From contig JAEZBO010000060.1 in the NCBI GenBank assembly GCA_023427085.1, forward strand, positions 1 through 23,495: a stretch of 23,495 bases of DNA, written 5' to 3'. The position numbers and the translations under genes are program-made. The DNA is from Pseudomonadota bacterium (GTDB lineage: Bacteria > Pseudomonadota > Gammaproteobacteria > Burkholderiales > Burkholderiaceae_B). Positions 21,526 through 23,495 of the stretch are shown one piece after another (position 1 is the stretch's first letter; the number at the start of each line of letters is the position of its first letter). A model generated the notes under the pieces. The model had not been told where the DNA came from and did no database searches. It saw nothing but the letters and a program-made list of their open reading frames with translations.

Positions 21526-22614
21526 ATGGTCGCCCAAGACATCCTCCTCAAAGCCCTGCAGACCGTCGTCGATCCGAATACCGGCAAGGATCTCGTATCG
21601 ACCCGCGCCATCAAGAACCTCGAGTCCGGCCCGGACGGCGACGTGTCCTTCGACGTCGAACTCGGCTATCCGGCCAAGAGCCAGGTCCCGGCGTTGCGCC
21701 GCGCGCTGATCGCGGCCGCCAAGTCGGTGGCCGGCGTGCAGAACGTCTCGGTCAACGTGCGCACCGTGGTGACCGCCCATTCGGTGCAGCGCGGCATCCC
21801 GCTGCTGCCCAACGTCAAGAACGTGATCGCGGTCGCGTCCGGCAAGGGCGGCGTGGGCAAGAGCACCACCGCCGTGAACCTGGCGCTGGCGCTGGCCGCC
21901 GAGGGCGCGCGGGTCGGGCTGCTGGACGCCGACATCTACGGTCCGAGCCAGTCGATGATGATGGGCATCGAGGGCCGTCCCCAGAGCGAGGACGGCGACA
22001 CCATGGAGCCGCTCGAGAACTACGGCGTGCAGGTGATGTCGATCGGTTTCCTGGTCGATTCGGACGAAGCCATGATCTGGCGCGGCCCGATGGCGGTGCA
22101 GGCGCTCGAGCAGCTGCTGCGCCAGACCAACTGGAAGGACCTCGACTATCTGGTCATCGACATGCCGCCGGGAACCGGCGACATCCACCTGACGCTCAGC
22201 CAGAAGGTGCCGGTGACCGGCGCCATCGTGGTGACGACGCCGCAGGACATCGCGCTGCTGGACGCCCGCAAGGGCTTCAAGATGTTCGAGAAGGTCGGCG
22301 TGCCGGTGCTGGGCGTGGTCGAGAACATGGCGGTGCACGTCTGTAAGACCTGTGGCACCGTCGAGCATATCTTCGGCTCGGGCGGCGGCCAGAAGATGGC
22401 GGCCGACTACGGCCTGCCGTTCCTGGGCTCGCTGCCGCTGGACATCAACATCCGGCTGCAGGCCGACAGCGGCCGGCCCTCGCTGGTGTCCGATCCCGAT
22501 GGCGAGGTGGCCGGCCTGTACAAGGCGCTGGCGCGACAGGTCGCGGTGGCGGTGGCCGAGATGGGCAAGGACTATTCGTCCAAGTTCTCGGCCATCTCGA
22601 TCAGCCGGGCCTGA
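21526..22614 (+). CDS. apbC: Iron-sulfur cluster carrier ATPase ApbC/Mrp
   Basis: A 362-residue protein from the chosen start (MVAQDILLKALQTVVDPNTGKDLVS). It has an N-terminal MIP18/DUF59-like domain (about 1-85) and then a P-loop NTPase with the deviant Walker A GKGGVGKS (106-113). The DADIYGPSQSMMMGIEG, VIDMPPGTGDIHLTLSQ and TTPQDIALLDARKGFKMF blocks follow, and a CKTC pair near residue 270 matches the cluster-binding CxxC. It would assemble or transfer [4Fe-4S] clusters to apo-proteins in the cytoplasm. A start at 21481 would add 15 residues; neither start has a good ribosome-binding site. It stands 11 bases before DUF3305, which fits a link to metalloenzyme maturation. Confidence 0.93.
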   Translation: MVAQDILLKALQTVVDPNTGKDLVSTRAIKNLESGPDGDVSFDVELGYPAKSQVPALRRALIAAAKSVAGVQNVSVNVRTVVTAHSVQRGIPLLPNVKNVIAVASGKGGVGKSTTAVNLALALAAEGARVGLLDADIYGPSQSMMMGIEGRPQSEDGDTMEPLENYGVQVMSIGFLVDSDEAMIWRGPMAVQALEQLLRQTNWKDLDYLVIDMPPGTGDIHLTLSQKVPVTGAIVVTTPQDIALLDARKGFKMFEKVGVPVLGVVENMAVHVCKTCGTVEHIFGSGGGQKMAADYGLPFLGSLPLDINIRLQADSGRPSLVSDPDGEVAGLYKALARQVAVAVAEMGKDYSSKFSAISISRA

Positions 22615-22625
22615 CGGGGCAGACC

Positions 22626-23210
22626 ATGCAAAGCGCCCCGACTGCGCCGGACGCCGTGCCGCTGACGCTCGAGGTCGCGGTGGTGATGCGCAAGGAGCGC
22701 ATCGTCGGCGCGATGAGCCGCTGGCAGGAGTGGCGCTGGGTGCTCGACGACGTGGTCGTCAACGAGCCGGCCTTCGGCGCCGCGCCGCGCCTGCTCTATC
22801 GCGACGACCAGCAACAGCGCTGGCTGCATCCCGGTTATACGGTGCGCCTGTTCAAGGACGACGCCGAGGGCTACGAGCTCAACACGTCGTCGCCGGCGCC
22901 GTGCTGGTTCGTGTTGTGGCGCATGGAAGAGAGCGCCAGCGTGGCCGACGAGCCGCTGGCGCGGCCCGAGATCGTCACGCTCAGTTATCACGACGCCGGC
23001 CGCTGGCTGGACGCGCAGGAAACCGTCGAGCAGATCCCGGCGCCCGCGTCGATCGTCGGCTGGGTCAGGGCCTTCGTGGCGCAGCACTACGTGCCCGAGC
23101 CCAAGCGCCGGCGCCGTCCGGCCAGCTTCCAGTCCTTGCAGGACCGCTTCGGTAACCCGGCGTCGGTCAGCACCGTCAAGAAGTTCGGCGGGGGCCAGGG
23201 GCAGTCATGA
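22626..23210 (+). CDS. DUF3305 domain protein
   Basis: A 194-residue soluble protein. Residues 15-150 match the DUF3305 pattern: LEVAVVMRKERIVGAMSRWQEWRWVLDDVVV, WLHPGYTVRLFKDDAEGYELNTSSPAPCWFVLWRM, IVTLSYHDAGRWLDAQETVEQIPAP, and WVRAFVAQHYVPEPKRRRRPASF. Its function is unknown. In betaproteobacteria this gene commonly lies with DUF3306, a ferredoxin-like protein, a TorD-like chaperone and formate dehydrogenase subunits, so a role in maturing that enzyme has been assumed from context. It overlaps the next gene by four bases (ATGA). The formate dehydrogenase genes would be beyond the window. Confidence 0.88.
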   Translation: MQSAPTAPDAVPLTLEVAVVMRKERIVGAMSRWQEWRWVLDDVVVNEPAFGAAPRLLYRDDQQQRWLHPGYTVRLFKDDAEGYELNTSSPAPCWFVLWRMEESASVADEPLARPEIVTLSYHDAGRWLDAQETVEQIPAPASIVGWVRAFVAQHYVPEPKRRRRPASFQSLQDRFGNPASVSTVKKFGGGQGQS

Positions 23211-23495
23211 GCGGCGGCAAGGACGCGGCCGGCCGGCCTCGCGCGTATCTGCCGCGCGACGACGACGCGCAGGCCGACGCGGCCCAACCGGGCTTCCTGC
23301 AGCGCTGGTCGCGCCGCAAGATCGACGCGCGCCAGGGCAAGCCGCTGCCGGCCGAGGCCGACGCAGATCAGGACACGGTGCGGGGTACGGCCGACACCGC
23401 CAGGACCACGGGCACGGCCGCCACCGCCACGACGCCGCGCACGGCCGGCCCGGCCTTGCCGTCCGCGCCGGCATCCGGCGCGAGCGCTGCCGTGC
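23207..23495 (+). CDS. DUF3306 domain protein, cut by the window end
   Basis: The first 96 residues are visible. After MSGGKDAAGRPRAYLPRDDDAQ comes PGFLQRWSRRKIDARQGKPLP, which contains the FLQRWSRRK motif that typically opens DUF3306 proteins. An Ala/Thr/Pro-rich stretch follows (from about residue 58), apparently a disordered linker. The ATG overlaps the DUF3305 stop. Its function is unknown; it probably shares the formate-dehydrogenase-associated role of its partner. Confidence 0.82.
   Translation, partial: MSGGKDAAGRPRAYLPRDDDAQADAAQPGFLQRWSRRKIDARQGKPLPAEADADQDTVRGTADTARTTGTAATATTPRTAGPALPSAPASGASAAV

Overview
The window (23,495 bases, GC-rich) looks like a chromosomal segment of a betaproteobacterium of the Burkholderiales, most likely Bordetella, Achromobacter or a close Alcaligenaceae relative. 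The grounds are the solo Bug/TctC-type periplasmic binding protein, a small phasin-like protein, the pairing of apbC/mrp with DUF3305 and DUF3306 genes, and codon use dominated by G/C third positions with CTG leucine. This is family recognition by eye; no search was run. I see no tRNA, rRNA, insertion sequence, prophage or CRISPR array. No stretch longer than 300 bases lacks a gene; the longest gaps are about 277 (8629-8905), 233 (19940-20172) and 204 (21322-21525) bases.

Layout. (1) Bases 1 to about 360 read forward as a fragment of an actinobacterial-looking helical-repeat protein and do not belong to the gene they abut. The join near 345-375 is probably a chimeric contig end. (2) From 8628 down to the join runs a minus-strand operon: class III aminotransferase, Tat-type substrate-binding protein, LivH, LivM, LivG, LivF, and an N,N-dimethylformamidase-like large subunit whose C-terminus is lost at the join. 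Several of the Liv genes overlap or nearly touch. (3) Divergent from it, after an intergenic region with a perfect 20-bp palindrome, are an unlisted 46-residue membrane microprotein gene and a sodium:solute symporter. (4) A phasin-like gene converges on the symporter with a 12-base overlap. (5) A second minus-strand operon (15156 to 11102) encodes a Bug binding protein and a three-subunit FAD/[2Fe-2S] amino-acid dehydrogenase of the HcnABC / opine oxidase / D-hydroxyproline dehydrogenase type. It is divergent from a LysR regulator, with a 14-bp LysR-type palindrome between them. (6) hyuA-hyuB, ATP-dependent hydantoinase/oxoprolinase subunits, lie on the minus strand, and hyuB overlaps the 3' end of lysR by 43 bases. 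(7) A forward housekeeping block follows: a membrane diguanylate cyclase, the iron-sulfur carrier ATPase ApbC/Mrp, DUF3305 and the start of DUF3306. The last pair often accompanies formate dehydrogenase genes.

How they may work together (inference). Blocks 2 to 6 form a scavenging region for small nitrogen compounds. Three uptake routes (Liv ABC, SSS symporter, Bug protein) sit beside enzymes that open or hydrolyse amides, lactams or hydantoins (DMFase-like, HyuAB) and enzymes that oxidise or transaminate the released amines and amino acids (trimeric dehydrogenase, class III aminotransferase). Substrates cannot be named from sequence alone. The items most worth a second look are the DMFase-Liv-aminotransferase operon, the 46-residue symporter partner, the divergent lysR promoter region, the inverted repeat that could mask the hyuA ribosome-binding site, and the likely chimeric left end.
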